A DNA stretch of 64,000 nucleotides. It comes from Linanthus parryae. Lineage: Eukaryota; Streptophyta; Magnoliopsida; Ericales; Polemoniaceae. The notes under the pieces were generated by a model. It ran no database searches. It was given only the letters and a program-made list of their open reading frames with translations, and had not been told where the DNA came from. Both the position numbers and the translations under genes were made by a program. The stretch is from contig JALGPY010000009.1 in NCBI GenBank assembly GCA_023055425.1, forward strand, positions 16,743,775 to 16,807,774, in the 5' to 3' direction. The stretch's first letter is position 1; each line of letters starts with the position of its first letter. Of this stretch, positions 9,081 to 20,759 are shown piece after piece.

Positions 9081-10354
9081 GTTTGCTGACTTGGAAAATT
9101 TGAAGGCACTCAATATTATCCAAAGACATGAACTCCCACCAGATAAAAAATTCTTTGCAGATGCGCGACATTATTTCCGGGATGATCCTTATATGTTGAA
9201 GCTGGGAGCAGATAATGTATTACGGAGGTGTGTTGCTGAGCCAGACACATTGGAGATTCTTAGACACTTCCATGATTTAAACTATGGAGGTCACTTCGGC
9301 AAATCTCGCACAGTCGCAAAGGTACTTCAGAGTGGTTTCTTTTGGCCTACATTGAATAAAGATGCTAGTTTGTTTGTGCAGCAATGTGACCGGTGTCATA
9401 GAACCGGCAATATTTCCAACTGAAATGAGATGCCTCAGAATTTCGTGTTGGAGGTGGAGCCGTTTGATGTCTGGGGAATTGATTTCATGGGGCCATTCCC
9501 CTCTTCACTTGGTAATCTTTATATCCTGTTTGCTGTTGATTATGTGACCAAGTGGGTGGAAGCATTGGAGTGTCCCAAAATGATGGTGCGACCGTAGAGA
9601 GATTTGTGCGCAAGAACATACTCACGTGGTTTGGGACTCCCAGGTTCATTATTAGTGATGAGGGATCACATTTTTTGAACAAATTCTTTGCCAATATTTT
9701 GAGCAAGTATGGGGTGAAGACTCACAAGATATCACTAGCTTATCATCCGCAGTCGAATGGGCAAGCTGAAGTATCCAACCGCGAGATCAAGGGAATTCAG
9801 GAGAAGACAGTCAATCCGGGACGCAAAGATTGGTCTCTACACTTGGATGACAGTCTATGGGCATACATGACAACATACAAAACTCCCTTGGGCATGTCTC
9901 CCTACCATCTAGTATTTGGGAAGTCATGTCATCTTCTGATAGAACTTGAGCACAAGGTGTTCTGGGCCTTGAAGAAGATCAACTTGGATGCTAAGCTCTC
10001 AGGTGAGCGAAGGAAACAGGTTTTACTCGAACTTGAAGAATTTCGGTTGATGGCTTACGAGAGTGCAAAAATTTAGAAGGAAAGGACCAAGCAGTGGCAC
10101 AACAAGCATATCATACCGAGGGACTTCAAAGTTGGACACAGGGTGTTGATCTTAGGCTGAAGCTATTTCCAGGAAAGTTGAAATCTAGATGGAGTGGCCC
10201 ATACACGATTGCTGCAGTCTATCCATGGGGTTCTCTTGAGGTGGAAGATGGAAACGGGAACATGTTCAAGGTAAATGGTCAGAGAGCGAAACCATATGTG
10301 GATGGGAATTTCATTGGAGTCATTGAATGGCTCCATGCGACTCCTGGTATTTAA
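9081..10354 (+). pseudogene. Integrase of A2
   Basis: N-terminal zinc finger H...H...CDRCHRTGN near 9270-9410, then a stop at 9421 and [12 protein letters not shown] with the first catalytic Asp. A frameshift at about 9570-9590 moves to another frame with [10 protein letters not shown] (second Asp) and [16 protein letters not shown] (Glu). A second stop at 10075-10077 and a further frameshift near 10155 precede the C-terminal domain [16 protein letters not shown] to the stop at 10352-10354. The part after 9830 aligns closely with A1 1-539. Confidence 0.92.
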
Positions 10355-10362
10355 GTATCTCT

Positions 10363-10423
10363 GAGGTAACTGAGTCAGGCCCTCGACCTTAAATTACAAG
10401 CGCTTGCTGGGAGGCAACCCAAC
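10363..10423 (+). other. Conserved post-integrase block (A2)
   Basis: Copy of the A1 549-610 block, 9 nt after the integrase stop, with GCGCTTGCTGGGAGGCAACC. The hairpin stem keeps TGGG/CCCA. Confidence 0.8.
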
Positions 10424-11129
10424 CTATTTATTAATGTAGTTTAGGTTTTTAATACTAATTTGTCTGTTTTATTCAGTTTGATTTAGTTGAGAGGTGGAAG
10501 AGAGTGGATTTAATATTTCCAATGAGTATGCGAAGGATTTCTACGTGAAAGGCCTATTCCGGATCCCCCTTCTTGATGCGCGCGTGAAGAACAGATTGAA
10601 ATTCGAGAAATAGCATCCCAGAACGCGTATCGAGATCCGGAATGAAGAAATTGGAGTGTGACGCCATGTCTTACACATTATCAAGCCACGCACATTTGGA
10701 AGATTAAGTATCCGGACTCCTCATCTTGATATACGTGAAGATTTCATTGAAGAACAGAGAAAGCTAGCACTTTGGCACGGATTACGAGGTGAAATTTTGA
10801 AAAAGAGACTGAAAGCGGAATTACAGAGTGCCATTGTGTGGGGGTGGTTAAGAGCTTTCCATAGACAGGTGGATCGCGCATATCGGAGTCCGGATGAAGA
10901 AGTTACGCCAAAAAGGATGCTCAAGAGAGTAAAAGGAGGACAAAAGCATCCGGAATTGCAAAAAGTGCCCTGGGAAGCGTAAAATTGAAGAATAAAATGA
11001 TCCCCAGATTTTGGGAATGTTTTATGATGTTAAAGGAGTCTCGAGGACGAGGAGATCCTTCGGCAAGCAAAGGCATGGTCAAATACGCGAAAATGACGAA
11101 AAAGGATGTTTTTGAAGATGTCCAGGATT
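10424..11129 (+). other. Pol-ORF2 spacer of A2, non-coding
   Basis: No gene. Aligns with 611-1315 of A1. Polypurine-like GTGTGGGGGTGGT at 10836-10848. Confidence 0.65.
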
Positions 11130-11292
11130 CTCTTAGTACAAAGACAAATGTCTTCGTACTAAGAGAAAACACTTAACAAATTTTTGGACTTTTTTTTTCT
11201 CTTCTCACAAATTACATTTGCCCCTTTTTTAGAATGCCTTCGTGCGAAGAGGGGGAGTCTTCGCACGAACAGAAGCTCCTTCGCACGAAAAC
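11130..11292 (+). repeat. Palindrome array of A2, upstream of ORF2
   Basis: CTCTTAGTACAAAGAC at 11130 and GTCTTCGTACTAAGAG at about 11150 form an imperfect large inverted repeat as in the A1 LTR. After a T-rich stretch come CCTTCGTGCGAAGAG (about 11240), GTCTTCGCACGAA (about 11257) and CTTCGCACGAAAAC ending at 11292. The centre is now GTGC/GCAC instead of GTAC. The A2 LTR shows the same change. Confidence 0.8.
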
Positions 11293-12030
11293 ACCGGGCA
11301 TAAGACAGATTTGGACAGCGACGGAAGAAGGAAGGGGTTTGTTATGGAAGGATAAAAACGACTTTTTGGAAAATATTTTGAAGACAAAACAAGCTCGACG
11401 GGACTTCTTCTTTCTCAGTACCAATTTTCTTCCTCCATATCCAACCTTCTTCCTCCATAGCCGTCCCTCCCAAGCTCTCTCTCCCAACTCAATTTTTAGC
11501 CAAATTCTTCACAAGACCTACAGTTTTGCTCGCGATACAGAGGGGATCAAAGCTTGGTGATTGGTTTTGGCTGAAGAGGAAACAAGAGAGAGAAAAGAGT
11601 CAAAGTGGGTTTAGGGTTTTCATCCTAGATTCAAAAATTCAACAAGAAGGAGGGTGATTCAGCTTTTGGCGAAGAAGAGACTTACGACGGGGACATTACA
11701 AGGAGTACGGTGCATTATTCGATTGAAGATTTCAACAAAAATAATCGGCGACCCACAAAATGGACCATCTTGCCAAATTTTATGAAAAATTGTGCCCGTA
11801 AGACTTGCTCCAGGCACTTAGGTACGTCCTAAAATCTCTCTTTACAAGTCTTAGGCACAACTGAGTAAAAGCCCAATTTTATTGTTGCGCTTAGTAGCGT
11901 GCCTTGGGGCGATTGATTAGAGTCCTAGGGCTTACGTGTTTAATTGCTACGTGCTTACGTGTTTGATTTCTGTACACACTCCCTATCACGGTTCACTTGT
12001 CATACATTGCTTTATTTGCTCACAATCTAA
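11293..12030 (+). promoter_or_regulatory. Putative ORF2 promoter and leader of A2
   Basis: TTATGGAAGGATAAAAACG with TATA-like GATAAAA at 11351-11357, 58 nt after the last palindrome. A leader hairpin GTGCCCG/CAGGCAC lies at 11792-11817 with loop TAAGACTTGCTC identical to A1 and one stem mismatch. A short ORF at 11234-11560 overlaps the array and is not supported. Confidence 0.5.
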
Positions 12031-13226
12031 ATTACGCCTAAAAAGCGAAAGACTGGTGAGGGGTCGTCTCGTGATGCATCCTGGTCGGGTGAGTCTCAGT
12101 TCGAGATACCACCTTCACCCAGTTATGATTTGTTAGACACACCTGTCCCTGAAGACCCGGGAGTTGTTGGTCGTAGGACGAGGCATGCGGGTATTCAACA
12201 ATGACACATACATGAAAAAAAGGGGAAACCTGAGAAAGAATTTCCTTTGCATAATGATATACCTGATGCTATTAAAGCTATTTTTACTCGTGAGAGGTTG
12301 AACAACTGGTTCAAATTGGTAGGGTAATCTGTCATAAAACTATCTAGGGATTTTTTTCTTAATATGAGGTATGCCAAGGATGGAGAGAGTCAGGACCCAT
12401 GGCTGGTTTATTGTCGGGGCAAGTGGATAGTCTTCACGCCAGAGTCTATCCGCATCGCCCTTGGGTTCCCGCGTCTGAGAGCACCGTGTGCTTATCATGA
12501 CACCATGAGGAGTGTAAATATTTTCGTGAGGGTGAATCGATTATGTTTTCAACCACGAAAAGACCCATGGGATAGGCGAGGAGATTTGCCGTTTTGGAGG
12601 GTTCATAAGAATGAGTACCGACCCGAAGCTCGGTGGTGCTGTGAGCTATTAGAGAATTGAGTTCTGGGAATCACGCGGAACCCGACTTACACATTCAAGT
12701 TGTGTGTCATGGCTTTATGTATGTGGTCAGGGGATAGGATAAACATCCCTAAGATGATATGGGCTAATTGCCTTGAGAGAGGATCTAGGGACAACAAGTT
12801 AGGACCCGATCATACTTGCCTTTTGACTCATTTGGCTAAGACTGCTGAGGTAGATGTTGACACGGAAGCTGAAAAATTTGATGACCGGGTGTGGGATATG
12901 ATAATTTGAGAGAAGACGTGGCCCGCGACCGATTAGAGAAGAGAAGCTAGTTTGCTCACACCAGGATCAATCAGGTGAAACTGGGGAACTTGATCCAGAT
13001 GGTGGGGTGATGGGTAATTCAGTCTAGTGGACGGCCAGAAGAGGAATTTGTGCCACCGGTTCCGAACACTGATCCTTGGTTCCAAGAGGATGAGTTCGAA
13101 TATCCGGTACCACCTAGTGATGAGGAGTGCGCGGATGGAGACTCAGAAGAAGAAGAATATGGTGAGTTCGGAGAGCATGAGACGTTGGCCCCAGAGGTGG
13201 GCCCTGATGGTAATGAGGATGAGTAG
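12031..13226 (+). pseudogene. ORF2 of A2, broken
   Basis: The A1 start codon is replaced (ATTACG) and the first codons read PKKRKTGEGSS at 12037 on, a classic monopartite nuclear-localisation-like string. Relative to A1 a segment of roughly 105 bp is missing near 12190-12205. Stops at 12326, 12658 and 12907 interrupt the frame. Conserved parts: LVYCRGKWIVFTPESI, YRPEARWCCELLEN, GPDHTCLLTHLAKTAEV, and an acidic C-terminus (about 13080-13226). Same family as A1 ORF2; clearly non-functional. Confidence 0.8.
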
Positions 13227-15463
13227 TAGAGAGGGCCCTTACTCTTGGATTGTTGAGTCCTCGTCGTCTCGTTGATTACAACGATGCATCCTAGTGTGGG
13301 GGTGTTGTACACCTTTTTTACTAGCCATTTTTCCAGTCTTTGCATCGCCTATCACATGTAGATTAGTTTTTGGTTATGTCCTTATTTTCCTCTTTGTTAT
13401 TTATAATTTTATTTGCACGTTTATTATTATTGAGTCACCCCACCAATTCATTTTGTTGTTAATCGAGTTTGCCGTTGCATGTAGAATTAGAAACCAATTC
13501 CAAAATCAGAAAAAAAAAATGAAAAATTCAAAAAAAAAAAAAAAAAAAAAAATTATAGGAAATGGCAATCAAAAGAGGCTAAAAGTTTGATAAATCACGA
13601 AGTGTGAGACTTTTAGGAGTAGGGCATGATTTGCGACCGAGAGTGACAACGTGAGTCCCCCTTAGTAAGTATAGAGAGACTCTCTTTGCAGGAATGCGTG
13701 CCTATTTTACACACGAACTTAATTTTCAAAATCTGAAGTATGTGGAAAGTTTTCTTACATGAGGTTAGCTAGGTGTGAGCTAAACAAGTCGAACGTTCAT
13801 GTGTACGTCTTAGGTAGTCGCCAAACCGCCTCGTAGTGGCAGAAAGAACAGCTGTGCGAGGTCGTGTATTAGAGCACTCACTACTTATAGAACTCACCCT
13901 GTAGGACCACTAGAAATCCCGACTTTGAACCTTGGATTCTTTGATAACCTCTTGACTTAGGGTGACGATTCTTGGCCTTCATCATTGATTGTTTAGAATC
14001 GCCTCTTTAGTGCGTCACGAGGGAGTTGTAGTTGAGGGAGTTCGATGAGGGCGTACTTCATGATATAGTCTTGTGAGTCTTACATATCGCTTATGCTTCA
14101 TTTGTTATTTACGAGGGGATGTGAGGGTGAGCGAGAGTAGGCTTGCGCATTTTGGTGTGGCGGTGTTCCATGTTGATACATCATGAACACAGTTGTGGAG
14201 AGCCGTGAGTGCGTGACATCTAATACGCACGGAATTGGGTTGGGTGAACTTAATTGGTGGATCGTGCTAGGTACTGGATTTCGTTCATCTTGGTGTAGGA
14301 GGTTCGGTTGGATTAGGCACGAGACATACATCCGACTGACTACTTGAGAGGGGGCATGATTACATTCGAGTGTGGGGGTGTCGACTTTTGATTACGGACA
14401 TCGAGATTGACCGTGCGACGACTCCATCCCCACACATATACTTTGACTTGTGAGCGGCTTAGTTTGTGACACAATTGATTTCATTGAGTTAGGGGTAGAA
14501 GAATTTTCTTGTGATACGTATTCATGAAATTGATTATTTCCTCCCCCTTTCATTTTTGGCTTTACTCTTGGAAGACCACTCGGGATTTATGATGCGTAAT
14601 TTTCGGGAATTTTGAGATATATATATATATATATAAATCATAAAAAGAAAAGAAAGAAAAAAAAAGAAAAGAGAGAAAAAAAAGGAGAGTTGAAAAAAAG
14701 GAAGAAATGGGAAGCTTATTGGAAGACCGAGTGGAGGAGCAACTAATTCATCGATGGGATTTTTTATCTTGTGCACGATTCACGACGGTGGCCGCGGAGA
14801 TCGTAATTGTACCGGCGGTTTGAAGGGATCGAGGGCCGGAGATGGTGAGTCTTGGTTTCGGTTTCTATCATTGTTGTGAGGGTGTGTGAGATGTGGTATT
14901 ATTGTGATAATGTGACTTTTTAGGAATATTACATGATTATTATCCTTTTTTCCCTAAGCCTCATCATTTTAACCTGTTAGCGGACTAGGAGCTCGGACCT
15001 TGAACGTGGCTTAGCCTAGCGTAGCCTTTTATTTTGTGGGCACACGCGAAGAAGTAATGCATTATTGTACGTAGTAAGGTGAGGCTTTCTATATTAGCTA
15101 GGGGAGATTCTCGTTGTCGAATTGGTTTCAACTCATGCATTGTATCTAGATTTCTCATCGCTTCATGATAATCGGTTTAAGCTAATGGAGATTGCCCGAT
15201 CTCGCAAAAAAATGTGTTATTTCAATACTTGCATTGGGAATATTGCATTTGCATATAGGTGCATTGTGTATAATAGAGTCGTGTCGGCTATTAAAAGGAT
15301 GGTTTGTGGATTGGTTTCGAACTCGACGTTGTATGCAATGATTGGTATAAGTATGCAAATGGCGTAGGGAAGTATGCAATGTGGAATAGATTTTGTATGA
15401 AAATTTGGAGTGATTGAGGGAAGTGAGAGGATTTTGGCTTGAGAGTTTGTTATGGCTTGGGAA
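13227..15463 (+). other. 3' non-coding region of A2
   Basis: No gene. Polypurine-like tracts at 13294-13307 and 14370-14380. An A run at about 13528-13552 and an AT microsatellite at about 14615-14634 followed by purine-rich A/G sequence. About 1.1-1.2 kb between roughly 14245 and 15410 has no counterpart in A1; it shows no ORF of note and no clear terminal repeats. Confidence 0.65.
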
Positions 15464-15500
15464 TTTGCTCGGGACGAGCAAAAGGTAGTGTGGGGGTAGT
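15464..15500 (+). promoter_or_regulatory. Hairpin plus polypurine tract of A2
   Basis: TTTGCTCG, loop GGA, CGAGCAAA at 15464-15482, then GGTAGTGTGGGGGTAG immediately before the LTR; essentially identical to 4554-4590. Confidence 0.85.
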
Positions 15501-15790
15501 TGATAACTCCGTTTTGCGTGCTCAACATGGGGAATTTTTCGTCCTTGGAGTGAATTATGTTAAAATTTGATAATATGAGTTCTTGAGCTATTATTGTTAA
15601 ATCCGGGCATTTTTGGTGTAATTTCGAGCTTTTATTGTGATATGGTCGCGGGTTGTGTTTTCTTGTTGTGATTCGCAGGAAAATAGGGCTTGGATGGTCA
15701 TGCAGGAGATGGAAACGAACTTCGAAAAGGAGGAACTTGAAGAAGAAGCCAAAGAACTCAAAGAAGAGATAAAAGAAGGTGGACTGCAAG

Positions 15791-15936
15791 TCTCTTCGTG
15801 CGAAGAGATTTCTCTTCGTGCGAAGAGGAAAAAGACTTAGAAAAATTCTTGCTGCCAGAAGTTTTCCCAAAATGAGGAACTGCCCCAAACTGAGGAGACC
15901 TTAGTACGAAGAGACAAAATGTCTTAGTAAGAAGAG
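15791..15936 (+). repeat. Palindrome array in A2 LTR
   Basis: Two CTCTTCGTGCGAAGAG copies at 15792 and 15812 (20-bp period), then after about 75 bp CTTAGTACGAAGAG (about 15901) and GTCTTAGTAAGAAGAG (15921-15936). The last lies 74 nt before the TATA-like box. The layout, two blocks with a spacer, matches the A1 LTR although the motif centre differs. Confidence 0.85.
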
Positions 15937-16380
15937 GAAGCTGGAATGGATGGATTTTGCTGGGTTTTTTCTGAAATATCTCCAAACTTTGTTATAACAT
16001 TATGGAAACCTATTTAAGCTAATTAGGTCGTGATTATCAGTAGTTGGAGACATTTTTGACGTGTTTTGACAGCTAGAGAAGCCATTGTTGAAGCTTTGGA
16101 GCGACTGGATCATCCGTTTGATTTCTAAACTCTTCTTCCTCTCTAGTCTTTGGTTTATGATCAAGAAACGTTGTATTTTGATCATGTATTCTCGTAGATA
16201 AACACTTTATTTCTCGGAATTCTCGTTTTTTGTAGCTAGGGTTTGATATAAACTCGATGTTTTGAGATTTCGATTCAAGTTTTCAACTTAATCTATCGTG
16301 TCTTTTACTATTATGGGTTGTTTATGAGTTGGATTCTATTATTCTTGCGCGTAGCTAACGTAGGAGTAATCTTAATTGGC

Positions 16381-16584
16381 ATTCACGTGGTAACTCCGTG
16401 GAATTTAGTCGGTAAAGTGAATAATACACCTAGTTGAATCAATATTTGGTAACTCGGTATTGTTAACTAGGATCGTTGGAGTAGAATTGTGAATTCTAAT
16501 GCATGCTTAGAAGTGAAATAGATTTGGTAACTCGGTGTATTTTGGTTCTATTCATAGATAATTTGCTTGGTAACTCGGTAATTT
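16381..16584 (+). other. Four-hairpin series in A2 LTR
   Basis: H1 16381-16404, H2 CAATAT 16440-16445 / GTATTG 16457-16462, H3 AATAGA 16517-16522 / TCTATT 16547-16552, H4 16560-16566 / 16578-16584 (one mismatch). The loops keep (T)TGGTAACTC(G). H2 has A-T pairs where A1 has G-C at two positions. Confidence 0.72.
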
Positions 16585-16918
16585 TACTTGCTCGATTAAT
16601 AGTAAAAGATACGTTGTTGTTCATAAATCAAAGCATAAATTTATATCATCCCTAGTGAACCTAGAGAATTCCCGGTACTTTCCCTCTTATTAGTAAAGTC
16701 ATAAATCAATCTTTGTTAATCGTGAACCATTCCACTCGATTAATTGAAAATCTCATTACTTTTATTTTAGTATAATTAGAACAACAAACAACCTTACGAC
16801 TTTCCCAAATAAGGTTTGAGATAATAACTGATTTAACAAAGTCCCTTAGGTTCGGCAACCCGGATTTCCGGATTATTACTACACGCGACAACCGTACACT
16901 TGCGGTAGAATCGTGTCA

Positions 16919-17438
16919 CATACCCCAGTTCCCGTTACATCTACTTACTCCATGACCACCAAAATCCACACTTCACCTCTATACCAACCACATACAGTAC
17001 TATATCTCTACCAGAACCTACACAACCCACAAATGTACGTATTCCCAATTACCATAACTTGCAACCACCACCATCCCTAAACATTCAACAACTCTACAAC
17101 ACCACTTATCCCCTGCACCCTCCACATACTCGGCCACATAACTACAGATTTAGCCAACCTAGAATTGATTATGTGCAGCCCATGAGGCCTATATGGATGA
17201 CAGGGTTCCAAGTTCCAAAGTTGGAAATACCAAAATTCAGTGGAGAGGATGTTCATGGATGGCTGAAACAATGTGAAGTGTGTTTCTTAATAGGAAATGT
17301 GTATCCAGAGAATACGGTATTTTTTACCTCAGTCTATTTTGATGGATTGCCTAAGGTTTGGTTCAAATCATTCATTCAAGCAAACTGGGGTATTTCTTGG
17401 GAGTTTTTTGCTCGAGAATTGATTATCAGATTCAATGA
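16919..17438 (+). pseudogene. Gypsy gag fragment (element G), left part
   Basis: Pro/Tyr-rich N-terminus, then from about 17190 a Retrotrans_gag-like domain: PKLEIPKFSGEDVHGWLKQC, VYFDGLPKVWFKSFIQ, FFARELIIRFND. It is cut at 17438 by copia element F and continues at 28113. Upstream it is cut by the A2 LTR. The five bases 17434-17438 (AATGA) are repeated at 28108-28112. Confidence 0.85.
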
Positions 17439-18901
17439 TGATAGTTCAAAGCTATTGATTTTGAAACTCAGGGGGAGTTTGTACCTTGATGATGAAAGCC
17501 AGAACATCAGAGATACTTAGTTTCAAAGCTTCAAAGCTTTGAGATACTGTAGTATTCCTATATTTATGCTGTGCCTAACATTCTTGGCAGGCTTAGATAT
17601 TGGATTAGGTGATGAGTTTATAATTCACTAATGTCTCTTACAAATATTATTGTATCTTTTTTTGGATTATATAAGTCTCACAGATTGCAGGATTCAGTTT
17701 CAAGCTAACACTTGTGAACTAGCAATCAAAGATCCAAAGCTTTGAGATTTTTCTCATGTCTATATACTGATAAGTATACTTAATTGATCTGTGTATTGCA
17801 GGAAGACTTAGATGAATTCTGAACTGGATAATGGGTTATTCTAACTTCTTATCATGTGATTTATATTGTTTTATTGTTATATCTATACATGAGAGATAGA
17901 TAATGAATTTTATCTAAGGAAAAATAGCTAGGGTTCTAAAGTGAACTCTCTGTATTTTGCAGATCAATTCTGAATAGATACTGAGTGTGTTCAGGTTTGT
18001 TGGTAGTCCAAACGTCCATAAATAAACTTGATAGCTATCCAAATATAGCTGTTGAAAGAAGCATACCAGGGGAGAGGATTTGTAGGAATTCAGTTCCTAA
18101 AATCTCTCAAGTGGTTGCTGACTGTTGATAAAAACCTGGAGTTTTAAACTCAAAGAGATAGACATTGAGAGAGGCTGATAAACGGTGAAGATAATAGTGT
18201 TTTAAAATTGTGGGAAATCATACAATACCTCTTCAATCAATCAAGCATTCAACATTGTAGGAGAAGAAGATCAATCATCCAAAAAACTGAAGAACACTTC
18301 CAAGCTTTACTGCTTAATCTTTTATGTGTTCTTCAATATGTACTTAATCTGTGCTATCATTCTGGTTTCTTAAACCTCACAAACTTAGAAGTTTAGTTGT
18401 TCAAGTGAACAACAAGAGGTTCTTATTGTTTCAAGAGGTTGTAGCTGGTACTAGATAGGTTGGGAACCACAAGTTGTACAAGTGTAAGGTAGCTCACTTA
18501 GGCTTGAGATCTAGGGCTAAATATGGGTGATTAATTAAAAGTGTGTTGAAATTCTGGAGGGATCATATCCCTCAGGAAGAGACTAGGTCCAATTGTGACT
18601 GAAATCTGTAAAAATCATTGTGTTCTTGTGCTTTATCTTTTTGCTTTTCATGACTGTTAGTATTCTGTTCAAATCAATAATCTCCAAAGCTTTGGAGAAT
18701 TTTCAATCTCAAAGCTTTGAAGCTTCTGTTACTGCAGTTGCATCTCTAGGTTTTCAAATCTTTTCCAAAGCTTTGAGATTTCCATTTGGACATTTTCTTA
18801 AAGTTTCAAAAGGCTAGTTATTAAGAAAAAGTTTCCATACTCTATTCAACCCCCCTTCTAGAGTATTAGATCCTGTTTATTTACTTGCATTACAAACTTC
18901 A
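17439..18901 (+). repeat. 5' LTR of F
   Basis: TGATAGTTCAAAG to ...AACTTCA, 1463 bp. TATA box TATATAAG at 17668-17675. HindIII-type palindromes CAAAGCTTTG occur at 17532-17541, 17735-17744, 18682-18697 (CTCCAAAGCTTTGGAG, perfect), 18709-18720 and near 18766. No clear initiator-tRNA primer site follows; the bases after the LTR read AATTGGTCACTG. Confidence 0.9.
17521..17745 (+). repeat. Palindromes CAAAGCTTTG in F LTR
   Basis: TTTCAAAGCTTCAAAGCTTTGAGA at 17521 on is one and a half motif copies, ending about 123 nt before the TATA box. A second copy lies downstream at 17735. More copies sit near the LTR 3' end (18682-18776). The 3' LTR repeats the pattern (26703-26725, 26921, 27880-27975). Confidence 0.7.
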
Positions 18902-18939
18902 AATTGGTCACTGTCTAAAGATCTAACAATCTTGTGACA

Positions 18940-20650
18940 ATGAGTAATGTAGGTGATGGAGGATTCTCACATGGAAGAGCAGCCAACAGACCTCCACTGT
19001 TATGTGGTGATAAATTTGTGCACTAGAAGGCACTGATGAAAATGTTCATCATAGATCAGGACATGTTGTTAATGGTCCCAACATGTTTTATACTACCTCT
19101 GATGGAATCATGACTGTCAAACCTGACGACGATCTCTCAGTTTCTGAACTGGAAAAGGTATCAAAGAATTACAAAGCTTTCAACTTATTATATTGTGCTT
19201 TTAGTGCAGATGAGTTCAATAAAATATCAAACTACAAGAGTGTAGAGGATATATGGGAAAAATTGATTGTTACTTATGAAGGAACTAGCCAAGTCAAGCA
19301 GACCAAAATCAATATCCTTATGAGGTAGTATGAAATGTTCAAGAGGTTTACTGATATAGTGAACAACTTAGAATCCTTGGGAAAGGGTTTCTCAAATGAA
19401 GAGAAGGTCAGAAAGATTCTTAGAAGCTTGTCAAAAGCCAAATGGGAGCCTAAGACAACTGCAATTGAGGACGCTCAGGATTTGAGTATCTTAGAGCTAG
19501 ATGATCTGCAAGACAAACTTCTCACTCATGAGATTTCAATGAAGGAAGTGGACGGCGACATGAGTGAAAAAATCAAGAACCTGACACTCAAGGCAAAGGA
19601 CATTGAGAAATATTAAATCCTTGAACAAGAGGATGGTGATGATGAAGAAGCCTTAGCCTTGATCTCCAAAGCCTTGGCTAGAATTCTGAAGAAGAAAATA
19701 AGCTTTAGAAACAAGGACTCTAACAAGGAAAAATTCAGATCCTCAAGTAGCAAGGATCATAAAGGTAAATCTCCTTCACATTCATATAAACCTAATGTAA
19801 TGAGTTGCTATGAAACTGGAGATGCAGATCACTTGGTAAGAGATTCTTCACAAAATAAGAAAATCAGGCATTTTCCCAAAAATGAAAATGAGAACAGAAG
19901 GAAGAAAGCAATGGTTACTTCATGGAGTGATTCAGATTCTTCAAAAGACTCCGATTCTGATGAAGAACAGGCATATTTGCTTAATGGCTGAGAATGATGA
20001 AGAAAAAGGCTCAGACAAACATATTGAAGAAATAAAGAATCTTCTTGCTAGTCCATCTGATGTTTTACCTGAAATCCTCAAAAGTATGTTTTTGAGTGAG
20101 GAAAGTTATAGGAATGAGATTGATTCTTTTGAAAGTTAAGGTTCCTGTGCAGTTAAAGGAAAATTTTGATTTGATTTTCCGAAATAAATGTCTTGAAGCT
20201 ACTAAGTTGAAAATTGATAGTGACATCAAAGTCTTGGATAGCAGATTCAAAGCTTTGCAGACACAAGTCAAAGAAGTTTTTGATCAAAACTCTCTTTTAA
20301 CTGATAAGAATGTTGATCTAAAGAATCTTTTAGATGATTTAGAGCAACTGAAAACTTCATTGATTGAGAAGCTTCAAGATCTAAGAATTTATCAACCTTT
20401 GCTGGCTCATAATACAAACTCAATCTCATGCTTGGAGGAAGTATGCATTCTGTTTACAAAAGTGGAATTGATTATAATCAAAAATATCCAAAAGGAACCA
20501 AACCACATTTGTAAAATCAGGAAGCAGACAATCTCCAAAATGTCATTATTGTAGAAAAATTGGACATATTAAGTTGACTTGACCCTTTAAAAAGACAGAA
20601 CCTCACATATTGAGGAACACCTATCCTTATCAACTTAAGGGACAAGTGAG
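18940..20650 (+). pseudogene. Gag of F
   Basis: ATG at 18940; early stop at 19024 and a frameshift before 19083, then one frame to 19991 with stops at 19326 and 19614. The UBN2-type copia gag core lies in 19083-19616 (VEDIWEKLIVTYEGTSQVKQ). A degenerate zinc knuckle (CYETGDADH, second Cys lost) sits near 19806. A later frame (20096-20554) is rich in heptad-like Leu/Lys (KVLDSRFKALQ, LLDDLEQLKTSL), the Sirevirus coiled-coil part, followed by CHYCRKIGHIK with the last Cys replaced by stop, and WVPK at about 20660. Forms the particle; broken here. Confidence 0.85.
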
Positions 20651-20759
20651 ACATATTTGGGTTCCAAAATAAATTAGACCAGCTAACATGGTTTATTCTG
20701 AGTATGAATCCAAATTCTACACTTGGTCTAATAGCCCGTTAAGGCATTGATTGAATTTT

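Larger units (their letters stand above)
6109..16918 (+). mobile_element. Athila-like Ty3/gypsy element A2 (5' part displaced by A1)
   Basis: Contains gag C-terminus and protease, RT-RNaseH, integrase, ORF2 and a 3' LTR (15501-16918). Its 5' LTR and gag N-terminus should lie left of A1, outside the window. It is clearly related to A1 in integrase, ORF2 and LTR but diverged. All frames are broken by stops and frameshifts. Its right flank, from CATAC at 16919, is gag of another gypsy element, so A2 itself is nested. Confidence 0.88.
15501..16918 (+). repeat. 3' LTR of A2
   Basis: TGATAACTCC to TCGTGTCA, 1418 bp. Shorter than the A1 LTR partly because the first 40 bp downstream of the start are deleted (CGTTTTGCGTGC follows directly). 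Contains array 15791-15936, TATA-like TATTTAAG 16011-16018 and the hairpin series 16381-16584. Confidence 0.9.

Noticed and set aside
13528..13552. A and T runs as poly(A) tails of retrogenes or SINEs
   Set aside because: No target duplications or RNA-derived body next to them; they align with A/T-rich spacer in sister copies.
4591..16918. 4591-6108 and 15501-16918 as the LTR pair of one element
   Set aside because: They differ by many substitutions and indels and carry different palindrome centres, and no primer site or gag start follows 6108.
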